Part shown: one piece after another, positions 1-8,985 of the stretch
Numbering within the stretch: the stretch's first letter is position 1
Layout of the letters: the number at the start of each line of letters is the position of its first letter
Origin: JASHPR01 sp963833885
Lineage (GTDB): Bacteria; Actinomycetota; Actinomycetes; Streptosporangiales; Streptosporangiaceae
Direction of reading: 5' to 3'
Assembly (NCBI GenBank): GCA_963833885.1
Contig: CAWHZU010000015.1
Location: forward strand, 62,001 to 126,000
Length of the DNA: 64,000 nt
The notes under the pieces: generated by a model
Told to the model about the DNA's origin: nothing
The model's input: only the letters and a program-made list of their open reading frames with translations
Databases searched by the model: none
Translations under genes and position numbers: made by a program

Positions 1-852
1 TTGACTAACTACCTAGGTCAGGGGTTCGCCATCAGCCAGCCACACGCCGAACTCACCGAATGCGGCCCGGTTCTTCAGGTCATCTTCACCAGGGATGCAA
101 AGCTCAACGCGATCAGCCCGGAGATGACGGATGTGCTGTGGACCGCGGCGCGGATGCTGGCCAGCCAGGATGACCTGCGCGCGCTGGTGATCAAGGCCCG
201 CGGCCGGTACTTCACCGCCGGGATCGACCTGGCCGCCCGGCCGGTCCGCAACAAGGCCGAGGGCCAGGCGCTGCGCCGTCAGTACCGGCAGCATCACCTG
301 CTCTACGACGAGTTCGAGTCGATCGAGAAGCCGATAGTGCTGGCTGCCCAGGGCCCGTGCCTGGGTGCCGGGCTTGATATGGCCTGCTCCTGCGACATCC
401 GCCTGGCCTCCGCAGGGGCCCGTTTCCAGCTGCCCGAGCTTTCCCTCGGAGTGATCGCCGGGAGCGGCGGGACCAGCCGTCTGACCAGGCTTGTCGGCCC
501 GCACTGGGCGAAATGGCTAGCCATGGCCAGCCGCAGTGTTGACGCGCAGCAGGCACTCATGATGGGGCTGGTGCATGAAGTACTGCCGCAGGATGGCTTT
601 GAGGCGGCAGTCGACAAGATCGTCAGCGAGATCGTGATGCTGCCGAGGGAGGCGCTCGGGGTCGCGAAGCTCACCGTGGACATGTGCGCCGATTCCGACC
701 GGACGACCGGCAGGAACATCGAGCGCCTCGCGAACACGCACTTGCTGATGTCGGGCGAGTACCGGGAGCGGGTGGGTGCATTCCTCCGAGCCAAGGACCC
801 CGGCACCAGGGACGGAACGGGGCCGCTTCAAGCCGGTTCGGTCACGCCATGA
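1..852 (+). CDS. Enoyl-CoA hydratase/isomerase (crotonase) family protein
   Basis: This is a 283-residue crotonase-fold protein likely to act on a CoA-bound intermediate of beta-oxidation in the cytosol. The oxyanion-hole segments are visible near residues 68-76 (RYFTAGIDL) and 119-126 (PCLGAGLD). At the two acid positions of rat enoyl-CoA hydratase it has Asp126 and Glu146, the usual 20 residues apart, so the first Glu is replaced by Asp; isomerase or hydrolase activity is as possible as hydration. The reading frame opens with TTG at base 1, so the true start may lie outside the window. Its stop overlaps the next ATG (ATGA), indicating an operon with the hydrolase downstream. Confidence 0.85.
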   Translation: MTNYLGQGFAISQPHAELTECGPVLQVIFTRDAKLNAISPEMTDVLWTAARMLASQDDLRALVIKARGRYFTAGIDLAARPVRNKAEGQALRRQYRQHHLLYDEFESIEKPIVLAAQGPCLGAGLDMACSCDIRLASAGARFQLPELSLGVIAGSGGTSRLTRLVGPHWAKWLAMASRSVDAQQALMMGLVHEVLPQDGFEAAVDKIVSEIVMLPREALGVAKLTVDMCADSDRTTGRNIERLANTHLLMSGEYRERVGAFLRAKDPGTRDGTGPLQAGSVTP

Positions 853-1526
853 CCCAGATACCGGTGCTGATGGTGCACGGCTTCGCGTCCTCCTTTGACC
901 GCAACTGGCGGGAGCCGGGGTGGGTCGACGTGCTGGCCGAGCAGGGCAGGGCGGTCATCGGCGTCGACCTGCTCGGCCACGGCACCGCGGCCAAGCCGCA
1001 CGACCCCGTGGCGTACGCCGGCCTGGAGCAGTCGATCACGGCGGCGCTTCCTGACGGCCAGGTCGATGCCGTCGGATTCAGCATGGGCGCCCAGCTGCTG
1101 CTGCGCGCCGCGGCCGCTCAGCCGGAGCGATTCCGCCGGATCGTCATCGGCGGCGCCGGCGATAACGTCTTCGCCGGCTCCGGCTCGGAAGCGACCGCGG
1201 ATGCTATCGAGACTGGCGAGACGCCGGCCGACGGCGATCCCGCCACGGCCGCGCTGGCGCATTTCGCGCTGGCGCCCGGCAACGACCGCGCCGCCCTCGC
1301 CGCGTGCCTGCGCAGGCCACGGTTGGCGCTGACCGAAGCGGATGTCGCGGCTGTCCGCGTGCCGGTCCTGGTCGTACTCGGCGAGCGCGACTTCGCCGGG
1401 CCGGCCGACAGGCTGATGGCCGCGCTGCCCGACGGCCGGCTGCTGCCGCTGCCGGGCACCGATCATTTCGGCACGCCGAAGGATTTCCGGTTCCTGCAGG
1501 CGGCGCTGGACTTCCTCGGCGGCTAA
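849..1526 (+). CDS. Alpha/beta-hydrolase fold protein
   Basis: A 225-residue alpha/beta hydrolase. The oxyanion motif HGF is at residues 10-12, the nucleophile elbow GFSMG puts Ser at 78, the acid is probably Asp181 (GERDF) and the catalytic base His206 (GTDHFG), so the triad looks complete. It starts at the ATG overlapping the preceding stop; a longer reading frame upstream lies inside the crotonase gene and lacks a ribosome site. The context suggests a thioesterase or ester/C-C hydrolase role in the same acyl-CoA route, but the substrate cannot be read from sequence. Confidence 0.85.
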   Translation: MTQIPVLMVHGFASSFDRNWREPGWVDVLAEQGRAVIGVDLLGHGTAAKPHDPVAYAGLEQSITAALPDGQVDAVGFSMGAQLLLRAAAAQPERFRRIVIGGAGDNVFAGSGSEATADAIETGETPADGDPATAALAHFALAPGNDRAALAACLRRPRLALTEADVAAVRVPVLVVLGERDFAGPADRLMAALPDGRLLPLPGTDHFGTPKDFRFLQAALDFLGG

Positions 1527-1556
1527 CCGGTTCCCCGCGACTTCAGGGAGGTCACC

Positions 1557-3254
1557 ATGCCAGAAAGCCAGGTCGCGGTCGTCACGGGCGGCGCCCGCGG
1601 GATCGGGTTCGCCGTCGCCACTGCGCTGGCCGGCGACGGCTACCACGTCGTCATCCTCGACAACGGAGTGCGGCTCGACGGCACCGGTCAGGACGCCGGG
1701 CCAGCGAACGATGCCGTCGCTCAGATCGGCGCGCGAGGGGGCACCGCCGAAGCAGTGTTCTGCGATGTCGGCGACGCCGCGGCCGTCCGCGCGACCATCG
1801 CTGATGTGCTGGCCCGGCACGGCAGGATCGACGTGCTCGCCAATGTCGCGGGGATCCTGCGTCCTGGCCCGTTCCTGCACGACACAGCGGACACCTGGGC
1901 AGCGGTGCTGTCCGTGCATCTCGGCGGTCACCTTAACGCGATCGCGGCGGTGCTGCCGGGGATGCTGGCGCGGCGCGAGGGGCGGATTATCAATATCACC
2001 TCCACCTCGGCTTTGCTGGGCTCGCGCCGACAGCCCGCGTACTCCGCCGCCAAGCAGGCTGTCGTCGGGCTCACCCGGGTGCTGGCGCCGCTGCTGGCCC
2101 GCTCGGGTGTCGCGATGAACGCCATCTACCCGGCCGCGGCGTCCCGGATGAGCACGGGCGCGCGGGCAGAGCCGGATCCGGACCGGGACGGGCGGTCCGC
2201 TGAGCTGACGGACCGCGAGCCCGGGCACGTCGGGCGATTCGCGACCTGGCTCGCCGGGCCCGGAGCGGCGGGCGCGACCGGGCGGGTCTTCCTCGTCAGC
2301 GGCGGCTATGTCATCGAGTACGAGCACCTGCGGCCGTGGAAATGGTCGGCGGTCCCGCCGGGCGCGGACCCGGACCAGGTTGCCGAGCGCGTGCGCTGGG
2401 TACTCGGGCGGCCACACCCCACGGTGATCGGACCCTGGCCGACGCGCGACTTCGGGCTGGCCGAGATCGACCGCCAATGGGAGGGTACTGGTGTCAGCGC
2501 CGAGCTCGCGGCTGCCGCCGGGGCCACTGGCCAGCCGGGTGCCGGCTGGACAGCCGCTGTCGCCCGCGTCCCTGGCCTGCCGGACGTGGCCGTCGTCGGC
2601 GCGGCCGAGGGCTCCTCAGCCGCGGCACTGCTAGCCCAGCTCCGCGCGCGCCGCCCGGGTGCGGACGCCGCTGGCGGCCAGGCGGCAGCGACGGAACCGG
2701 CGTCGCCGCCGGCCGGCGTCATCGTCTTCCCGTCCGGCTGTGGCCCGGCAGCGCCGCCCACCGCCGGCACGCGCGATCAGGGCGGTCTCGAGAGCGTGGC
2801 GGACGTTGTGCTGCCACCGCCCGGCGAAATCTGCCCCGTGGTCGTGGAGCTGCTGCACCAGCTCCAGTCGGCCCTGGCGCTGGCTGGCCGGGATGGCGGC
2901 CGGTCCGTTCTCGTCGTGTTGCCCCCGTGGCGGGACGACGGCGCCCTTGCCTGCGCGCTGGCCTGGTACGCGGCCGTGGGCCTGATTCGCGGCACTGCCG
3001 CGACAGAGGCGATCTACGGGGTCCGGGTGAACGGCCTCGTCGTCGAGCGGGGCCACGAGCAACTCGGCGCCGCGATGGCCGGCTACCTGCTCTCGGCGGA
3101 CAGTCACTGGCTCAACGGCTACCTCCTGACAGCGGATGGCCTGGGCGCCGGGGTGCTGTCGGACGAGCGGCCGCGATGGCAGGGCCACTATCCGGGCGCC
3201 GAGTTCCGGCTGCCCGCCGCGATCGGCCGCGAGCTCGGCCTGCACGGCAGCTGA
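1557..3254 (+). CDS. Two-domain short-chain dehydrogenase (active N-half, degenerate C-half)
   Basis: A 565-residue protein preceded by GGGAGG seven bases from the ATG. Residues 1-260 are a canonical SDR: TGGARGIG cofactor loop at 10-17, NVAG near 96-99, Ser149/151, and Tyr162-x3-Lys166. Residues about 265-565 look like a second, divergent Rossmann/SDR unit: it ends with an SDR-like terminal stretch (HWLNGYLLTADG) but has no glycine-rich loop or Tyr-x3-Lys. The active half probably oxidises or reduces a hydroxyacyl-CoA. Comparable SDR tandems exist, but I do not recognise a characterised relative. A purely structural or dimerising role for the C-half is inference. Confidence 0.8.
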   Translation: MPESQVAVVTGGARGIGFAVATALAGDGYHVVILDNGVRLDGTGQDAGPANDAVAQIGARGGTAEAVFCDVGDAAAVRATIADVLARHGRIDVLANVAGILRPGPFLHDTADTWAAVLSVHLGGHLNAIAAVLPGMLARREGRIINITSTSALLGSRRQPAYSAAKQAVVGLTRVLAPLLARSGVAMNAIYPAAASRMSTGARAEPDPDRDGRSAELTDREPGHVGRFATWLAGPGAAGATGRVFLVSGGYVIEYEHLRPWKWSAVPPGADPDQVAERVRWVLGRPHPTVIGPWPTRDFGLAEIDRQWEGTGVSAELAAAAGATGQPGAGWTAAVARVPGLPDVAVVGAAEGSSAAALLAQLRARRPGADAAGGQAAATEPASPPAGVIVFPSGCGPAAPPTAGTRDQGGLESVADVVLPPPGEICPVVVELLHQLQSALALAGRDGGRSVLVVLPPWRDDGALACALAWYAAVGLIRGTAATEAIYGVRVNGLVVERGHEQLGAAMAGYLLSADSHWLNGYLLTADGLGAGVLSDERPRWQGHYPGAEFRLPAAIGRELGLHGS

Positions 3255-3324
3255 GCCGGCCCGGCGCCGGGCCAGACTGGCCGGACAGGATGAGTCAAAT
3301 CTTGCCAATCAATCTAATCATCGA

Positions 3325-3340
3325 GTATAAAGAGATATAC
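3325..3340. promoter_or_regulatory. AT-rich dyad upstream of ACAD gene
   Basis: GTATA and TATAC arms separated by six bases sit in the only AT-rich patch between the two-domain SDR gene and the acyl-CoA dehydrogenase at 3471. Arms of five bases are short, so this could be chance, but similar AT-rich patches lie in front of most transcription units here. It may mark a promoter or repressor site. Confidence 0.3.
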
Positions 3341-3470
3341 GAATCACCGAGCGTCCGTGTGGATGGTTCTGAGTGCGCAGGCGTCCCGGAGCGGCTGGCA
3401 CGCGACAGTCAGCGGCCAGCCGGGGCGTATCAGTGACGGCGGCTACGGCAGGCCGGCTGCAGCGGAGGTC

Positions 3471-4625
3471 ATGAGCATGGACTTCACCTGGACGCAGGAC
3501 GAGAACGCGCTGCGCGACGATCTGCGGTCCTACATTGAGGACCACATGATGCCGGGCTGGACCCACGTCCACCGGGACATGCCGACTGCCGACACCGTCG
3601 CCGAGGTCATCAAGTTCTGCAAGGGCCTGGCCGAGCGCGGCCTGCTCACTCCGCAGTGGCCGGTCGAGTACGGCGGCCGTGGCGCATCGCTCTGGGAGCA
3701 GACGGTGATCAGCGAGGAGCTGTGGGGCGAGGGGGAGCCGCGCGGCCCGCAATACATGAACGTCAACTGGATCGGTCCGGCCATCACCCAGCTCGGCTCG
3801 GAGGAGCAGCGCCAGGAGTACTTCGGCGCGATCTCGGCCGGCGAGGCCATGTGGTGCCAGGGATTCTCTGAACCGGACGCAGGGTCGGACCTGTCCGCGC
3901 TGAAAACCTCCGCCGAGCGTGATGGTGATCACTACATCGTCAACGGCCAGAAGATCTGGACCTCCTACGCGCACGCTGCGGACTACTGTTTCCTGCTGGT
4001 GCGCACGGCCAAGTCGGACAACCCCCGGCGCGGCATCTCCGTGCTGCTGGTTCCGATGAACCTGGACGGGATCGAGGTACGTGAGATCCCCACCATCGGC
4101 GTCCGGCACCTGGTGCACGAGGTGTTCTTCCGGGACGTGGCTGTGCCGGTCGGCTGTCGGCTCGGCGAGGAGAACGAAGGCTGGAACATCATTCGGCACT
4201 TGCTGGCGAGCGAGCGGGTCGGCAACGCGCGGCACGAGTGGATCGACCGCAGCCTCGACAGGCTCATCGACGAATCGATCGCCGACGGCACCGATACCGG
4301 CGACCCTCGTTTCTGGGAGACGCTCGGCCGCGCCGCAGCGTGGGCCGCGGCCAGCCGCGTGCTGAACTACGCGGCCGTGCAGGCCTGGAGCGACGGGTCG
4401 AGCGAGTACCCGAATCTCGCCGCCACCTACCGGACATCGATGGCGCAGATGGAACTCGGCACCGCCTACGCCTTCATCGACGTGCTCGGGCCGGATGCGC
4501 TGCTGGAGTCCTCCCGTGGTGACTACCAGCTCGTCAGCGGGACGCTGTCCACGATCGGCGGCGGATCACTGGAAATGCAGCTGAACAACGTGGCCTGGTA
4601 TCAACTCGGCCTGCCGAAGGGGTGA
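3471..4625 (+). CDS. Acyl-CoA dehydrogenase, large-subunit type
   Basis: A 384-residue flavoprotein that would introduce an alpha-beta double bond into an acyl-CoA. The start is the ATG with GGAGG just upstream; another Met follows two codons later. Visible ACAD signatures are WCQGFSEPDAGSDL, NGQKIWTSYAH in the FAD/substrate region and the C-terminal GGGSLEMQLN helix. It overlaps the following shorter ACAD by four bases (GTGA), the arrangement seen for actinobacterial heterotetrameric FadE pairs. Its closest relative in the window is the gene at 13757, with almost identical motif wording (YMNVNWIGPAI, HLVHEVFF), so the two are paralogues. Confidence 0.9.
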   Translation: MSMDFTWTQDENALRDDLRSYIEDHMMPGWTHVHRDMPTADTVAEVIKFCKGLAERGLLTPQWPVEYGGRGASLWEQTVISEELWGEGEPRGPQYMNVNWIGPAITQLGSEEQRQEYFGAISAGEAMWCQGFSEPDAGSDLSALKTSAERDGDHYIVNGQKIWTSYAHAADYCFLLVRTAKSDNPRRGISVLLVPMNLDGIEVREIPTIGVRHLVHEVFFRDVAVPVGCRLGEENEGWNIIRHLLASERVGNARHEWIDRSLDRLIDESIADGTDTGDPRFWETLGRAAAWAAASRVLNYAAVQAWSDGSSEYPNLAATYRTSMAQMELGTAYAFIDVLGPDALLESSRGDYQLVSGTLSTIGGGSLEMQLNNVAWYQLGLPKG

Positions 4626-5590
4626 CGATGGACGTCAAGCTGTCCGGCGAGCAAACCGAGCTCGTGCGATCCGTGCGCGGCCTGCTGCAGCGCCATCGGT
4701 CGGGGACGACCGCACCCGGCCCGGCCGAGGCCGACCTGCCCGCGCTGAAGGCGCTGGCTACGGCGGGTTACACCGACGTCCTGTCCGCTGGCGGATCGGC
4801 GATTGATGCCGTGCTCGTGATCGAGGAGGCTGCCGCGTTCGCCCCGGGTGCGCCGGTTGCGGCGCGGGCGTTCGTCGGCCCGGTCGTCACCGACACCGGG
4901 CTGCCGGACGTGCTCGCCCTGACGGAGCGGCCAGTGGGAGCTGTCAGCCGGTTCGCGCAGCAGGCAGACGCATTCCTCGTGCTGGAGGGTGACGAGGCGC
5001 TGCTGGCGGACAAGTCCGGCGTCGACATCACGCCGGTGGAGTCCCGCTGGGGGTACCCGGTCGCCCGGGTCATTGTGTCCGGCGGCGAGTCACTCGGCGC
5101 CGGCAGCGGCACGGCACTGCTCACAAGCTGGCGGATCGCGCTCGCCGCGGAAGCGGGCGGCCTGATGGAGGCCGCTACCTTGCACGCTTCGCGGTACGTG
5201 ACGGTCCGCCACCAGTTCGGCAAGGCCATCGGCTCGCTGCAGTCGATCCAGCACCGGCTGGCGCGAGCGTACGTGCTCTCGCAGGGCACCAAGTGGCTGG
5301 CGCGCAGGGCAGCCTGGGACTTGACCGACCCGGTAGCGGCCGCCGCCGCGGCCTGCTACGGCGCCGAGGGCATCCGCGAGGTCATCAGCACGACGCACCA
5401 GGTCTGCGGAGCCATCGGGATCACCGACGAGTTTGGCCTGACCGCCTACACGGCCAGGCTGGCGATGCTGCAGACCGAGCTGGGCGGCTCGGTCGCGCAC
5501 GCGCGGGCGCTCGCCCACGCGCGCTGGGATGGTCGCGTTGCTGCAGCCCGGGCGGGCGGCGCGGAACTGCTGGCCAGCCAGGCCGGCTAG
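4622..5590 (+). CDS. Acyl-CoA dehydrogenase, small partner
   Basis: A 322-residue ACAD-fold protein, shorter than the usual 380-400, translationally coupled to the gene before it through GTGA (an in-frame ATG follows two codons later). The C-terminal helical domain is evident, with HASRYVTVRHQFGKAIGSLQ and HQVCGAIGITDEFGL, the FAD-dimer region. The N-terminal half is reduced, as in beta subunits of alpha2-beta2 FadE complexes that supply FAD contacts while the partner supplies the catalytic base. The subunit assignment is inference from the pairing and length. It runs tail to tail with the GntR gene, nine bases away. Confidence 0.85.
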   Translation: MTMDVKLSGEQTELVRSVRGLLQRHRSGTTAPGPAEADLPALKALATAGYTDVLSAGGSAIDAVLVIEEAAAFAPGAPVAARAFVGPVVTDTGLPDVLALTERPVGAVSRFAQQADAFLVLEGDEALLADKSGVDITPVESRWGYPVARVIVSGGESLGAGSGTALLTSWRIALAAEAGGLMEAATLHASRYVTVRHQFGKAIGSLQSIQHRLARAYVLSQGTKWLARRAAWDLTDPVAAAAAACYGAEGIREVISTTHQVCGAIGITDEFGLTAYTARLAMLQTELGGSVAHARALAHARWDGRVAAARAGGAELLASQAG

Positions 5591-5599
5591 CCCGCTGGC

Positions 5600-6371
5600 T
5601 CAGTCCGGCAGGTCCACCACGGCGTCGCCGTCGGCGGCGAGCAAGCTGGTGCTGACCGCGATCATGTGCTTGGTCCAGTATCTCTCGGCGCCGTCAGCGT
5701 CCTGCGACTCCAGCAGCTTCAGCAGCCGGTCGTTAGCGCGCACGGAACGCTGGTTCCTGTTGACCTGTTCCTCGACCTCGGCTGGGCCCATCGGCCGCGT
5801 ATACCTGCTGGTGACAATCAGCTCGATGATATCGGCGATCGTCTGCCACAGGACCGCGAGGGTCTGGTTCCTGCGTGCCCTCGATGAGCCCGCGATGGAA
5901 TCCCCAGGACAGGTGCGGGAACTCACGGAAATCCCGGACGGCTGCCCGGCCTGCCTCATTGCGGGCGTGCAGTGTCTCCAGCGCGGCCCGGCTGTCCCTG
6001 GACTCCGCGATATGCCGCGCGGCCATCGGCTCGATCATGGTCCTGGCCTCGTGGATGTCGCGCAGCGTCACCCCCCGGAGTTGCAGGAGCACGCCGACGG
6101 CGCGGGCAGCGACCGTCGGATCTGGCGCGGTCACCAGCGCTCCGCCGCGGGACCCTCGGCGCATCCTCAGCAGCGACTCCATCTCCAGGACCCGAATTGC
6201 CTCGCGCAACGTCGGGCGGGAGACGCCGAATGTCTCCATCAGCTCGCTCTCGGCGGGCAGCGCGTCGCCTTCCTTCAGCTCGCCGCGGATTATCTGCCCG
6301 CGGATGCGCGCCGCGAGCAACTCGGCAGCCTTGGGCACGCGCAACTGCGATCCAGACTGCTCGTGGACCAT
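5600..6371 (-). pseudogene. FadR-type GntR (FCD) regulator, frame-shifted copy
   Basis: The N-terminal winged helix (LAARIRGQIIRGELKEGDALPAESELMETFGV split over the start) and most of the FCD effector domain read in one frame from ATG 6371. Near 5873-5876 the frame breaks and the C-terminal portion (RNQTLAVLWQTIADIIEL to VVDLPD) continues in another frame. The intact paralogue at 27665-28435 aligns across the whole length and shows that one extra base after GLIEGT causes the break. The unbroken protein would be about 256 residues. A truncated 212-residue product could still bind DNA. It probably controls the neighbouring acyl-CoA genes. Confidence 0.85.
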
Positions 6372-6448
6372 GAGACCTCACAGACTCAGATCGGGTATGT
6401 GTGCCGACGAGGTGTTCATCGATTGACATCCCCAATATCGCTAGATTA

Positions 6449-6465
6449 TTGTACCAACTGTAATA
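6449..6465 (-). promoter_or_regulatory. Candidate GntR autoregulatory box
   Basis: The + strand reads TTGTACCAACTGTAATA, starting 78 bases upstream of the GntR start codon. A near-identical box (TTGCACCCAACTGTACAA) lies exactly 78 bases upstream of the paralogous gene's start at 28435, while most of the sequence between differs. Equal spacing and matching sequence favour a shared operator for FadR-type dimers. The 6372-6716 interval also serves as the upstream region of the crotonase gene at 6717, so the box could control both directions. Confidence 0.5.
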
Positions 6466-6716
6466 TGTTAACTAGCAAGTAGTTGATCAAGAGAGCAATC
6501 GTAACGTCCCGCAACCAGAACGTAACGAGCCCGCCGGATCGCCCTGCAGGACGACGCGGCGGCCGCCCGGCGGGCTGCGGCTATTACCGCCCTGGAGCAC
6601 TTTCAAGTCCGCTCTCATCGGCGCGGTCGTCACTCCCGCAACCGCCATCAGCTGCAATCGTCACCACCGCCACGGCCGCCCGGCGATCCCGCCGCCCTGT
6701 CATTCCGGAGGAGTGC

Positions 6717-7628
6717 ATGCCTGGTTACCGGTACCTGACGTACGAGCTCATTGATGACGGCACGATCGCCCGCATCAAGCTCAACCGGCCCGCGGCCAGG
6801 AACGCCCAGAATCGCGGCATGCTGGTCGAGCTGGGAGACGCAATGCTCGCCGCCGAGGCCGATGACCAGGTGCGCGTCGTCATCCTGGGCGGCGCCGGCC
6901 CGCTCTTCTCCGCCGGTCACGACCTGGGGTCCGCGGATGCTGTCGCCGAGCGAACTGCCGGTCCGGATCTGCATGCCACCTACAGCCAGTACGGAGCCAA
7001 TCGTTCCGGCGCCGAGAAGCGCACGCTTCAGGAATGGCATTTTTACTTCGAGAACACGCGCCGCTGGCGCAATCTGCGGAAAATTACGATAGCCGAAGTT
7101 CAGGGGGCAGTTTACGCCGCCGGGCTCATGCTGATGTGGGCCTGCGACCTGATTGTGGCAGCGCAGGACGTCATCTTCGCTGATGTGGTGGGAACGCGTC
7201 TCGGGATGTGCGGCGTTGAATACTTCGCGCATCCGTGGGAGCTAGGCCCGCGACGGGCGAAGGAACTGCTGCTGACCGGTGACTCGATCGACGCCGAGGA
7301 GGCGCACCGTCTCGGGATGGTGTCGAAGATCTTCCCGGCGGACGAACTCGACGAGCAGACCCTGCGCTATGCGCGAAGAATCGCCGCGCTGCCCACCGTG
7401 ACGGCCTTGCTCATCAAGGAATCGGTCAACCAGACGGTCGACAACATGGGCTTCTACAACGCGCTGAACGCGTGCTTCACGCTGCATGAACTCAATCACT
7501 CGCACTGGGCCGAGATTCACCCGGACAAGACGCCGCGCGGCCTGCCGGAGGACGGCACTCCCGACTGGCGCACGGCACCGCCGGTGCGGCCCTCCCGGCG
7601 AGACCTGGCCGTTGACGCCGGAACCTGA
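6717..7628 (+). CDS. Crotonase-superfamily protein lacking both catalytic acids
   Basis: A 303-residue crotonase-fold protein; the start is the ATG preceded by GGAGGAG. The oxyanion-hole segments (GPLFSAGHDL and GAVYAAGLML) are clear, but at the two Glu positions of enoyl-CoA hydratase it has Met and Val (in GLMLMWACDL and FADVVGTRLG). It is therefore unlikely to hydrate a double bond by the standard mechanism; other crotonase chemistry such as thioester hydrolysis, isomerisation or dechlorination-like reactions remains open. The upstream region is shared with the divergent GntR gene. The following CoA-transferase frame begins inside its last codons. Confidence 0.8.
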   Translation: MPGYRYLTYELIDDGTIARIKLNRPAARNAQNRGMLVELGDAMLAAEADDQVRVVILGGAGPLFSAGHDLGSADAVAERTAGPDLHATYSQYGANRSGAEKRTLQEWHFYFENTRRWRNLRKITIAEVQGAVYAAGLMLMWACDLIVAAQDVIFADVVGTRLGMCGVEYFAHPWELGPRRAKELLLTGDSIDAEEAHRLGMVSKIFPADELDEQTLRYARRIAALPTVTALLIKESVNQTVDNMGFYNALNACFTLHELNHSHWAEIHPDKTPRGLPEDGTPDWRTAPPVRPSRRDLAVDAGT

Positions 7629-8985
7629 GCCGCGGCACGACGGAGCGGAGCACGGCGGCGGGCATTCGCGTCCGCTGGCCGGGATCAGAGTCGTGGAACT
7701 CGGCATCGCCATGGCCGGCCCGCTCACAGCCAGGTACCTGGGTTACTTCGGCGCGGACGTCGTCCGCATCGAATCCGCCGGCGGCCCGATTCGCTGCGAG
7801 TCAGCCGGCCGCCGTGGCTGCCGGACGGGCTGAGCCCGGATATCGCGCAGGACACCTGGCCGCTGCTGAATCTGTCCTCGGCTGATAAACGCGGCATCGT
7901 GCTGGAGATTGACCGCGAGGATGGCTACCAGGCCTTTACCCAGATCGTCGCGGCCGCCGATGTCTTCGTGACGAATCTGAGCGCCGACGTCATTCCGCGG
8001 CTGCACATCAGCTATGACGACATCCGGGCCGTGCGGCCGGATGTCATCTACCTGGCCACGACCGCCTTCGGTCACGACGGCCCGTACCGGTCGTTCCGCA
8101 CCTGGGGCATGAACCTGTGCGCGATATCCGGGCTGGACGCGATGGTCGGCTGGCCGGATCGCGATCCGACAGGAATCGGCATGTCCTTTCCCGACTACCC
8201 GAGCGCACTGCTGGCCGTGACCGCGATCGTAGCCGCGCTGCAACGCCGCCGCCGCACGGGTGCCGGAGCAAGGCTGGACCTGCCGCAGTTTCAGATGAGC
8301 ATCAATTGCATCGGGCCGGCCGTCGTCGACGCCGCGCTCGGCCGCGATGCCCATGCCGCCCGCGGGAACCGCGCAGTTAACGGTGATGTGCAGGGCGTTT
8401 ATCCGGCGGCAGGCGAAGATCGCTGGGTCGCGATCACCATCGACGGCGAGGACGCGTGGCGCGGGCTCTGCTCGGTGGACGGCTTGCAGGCCCTCGGGAC
8501 CGATTCCCGGCTCGCGACCGCGGCCGGGCGCGCTGCGGCGTCTGGACGAGATCGACGAGTTCCTTGGCGCGTGGACGCGCCGCCGGTCTGACTGGCAGGC
8601 CGCCGCCGAGCTGCAGGAGGCGGGCGTGGCCGCGGCCCCGGTGTTCGATTCCTGGGACGTACTCGGCGACCAGCACCTGGCCAGCCGATCGTATTTCCAG
8701 CTCGCGCCGTCGGCGCGGTTCGGCGCCGACCTGGTGACCCGCCCGGCCGCGGCACCCACCGGGTTGACCCAGCAGGTGCGCAGCGCTCCGCCCGCGCTCG
8801 GCGAGCACACCCGCGAAGTGCTGCGCGACGTCGCCGGCCTGCCGCCGGAGGCGATCGACCAGCTGCTGGCCGACGGTACGGCATACCAGATGCCTGATCC
8901 CGGCACCCGGCTCGAACGGCCCTACCTGAGCTGGATCGGCACCCTGCTGCGGTTGCCCTGGCCGGGCCGGCGAAGGGCAGGATGA
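7612..8985 (+). pseudogene. CaiB/BaiF CoA-transferase, two frame breaks
   Basis: The start may be TTG 7612, overlapping the crotonase end. The N-terminus PLAGIRVVELGIAMAGPLTARYLGYFGADVVRIES is a textbook class III CoA-transferase opening (split over 20 residues here only by family wording). The frame then breaks at 7787-7790, where CCCGAT would have to be CCCGGAT, continues through NLSSADKRGIVLEI and ATTAFGHDGPY, and breaks again near 8525 before RLDEIDEFLGAW. Everything else looks well conserved. Either the gene is newly broken or the two indels are sequence errors. Such enzymes move CoA between carboxylic acids. Confidence 0.75.

Noticed and set aside
828..2477. 549-codon open frame on the minus strand across the hydrolase and SDR genes
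   Set aside because: It is antisense to two genes with complete catalytic motifs, has no ribosome site, and is rich in Arg/Pro/Gly as expected for a shadow frame in high-GC DNA.
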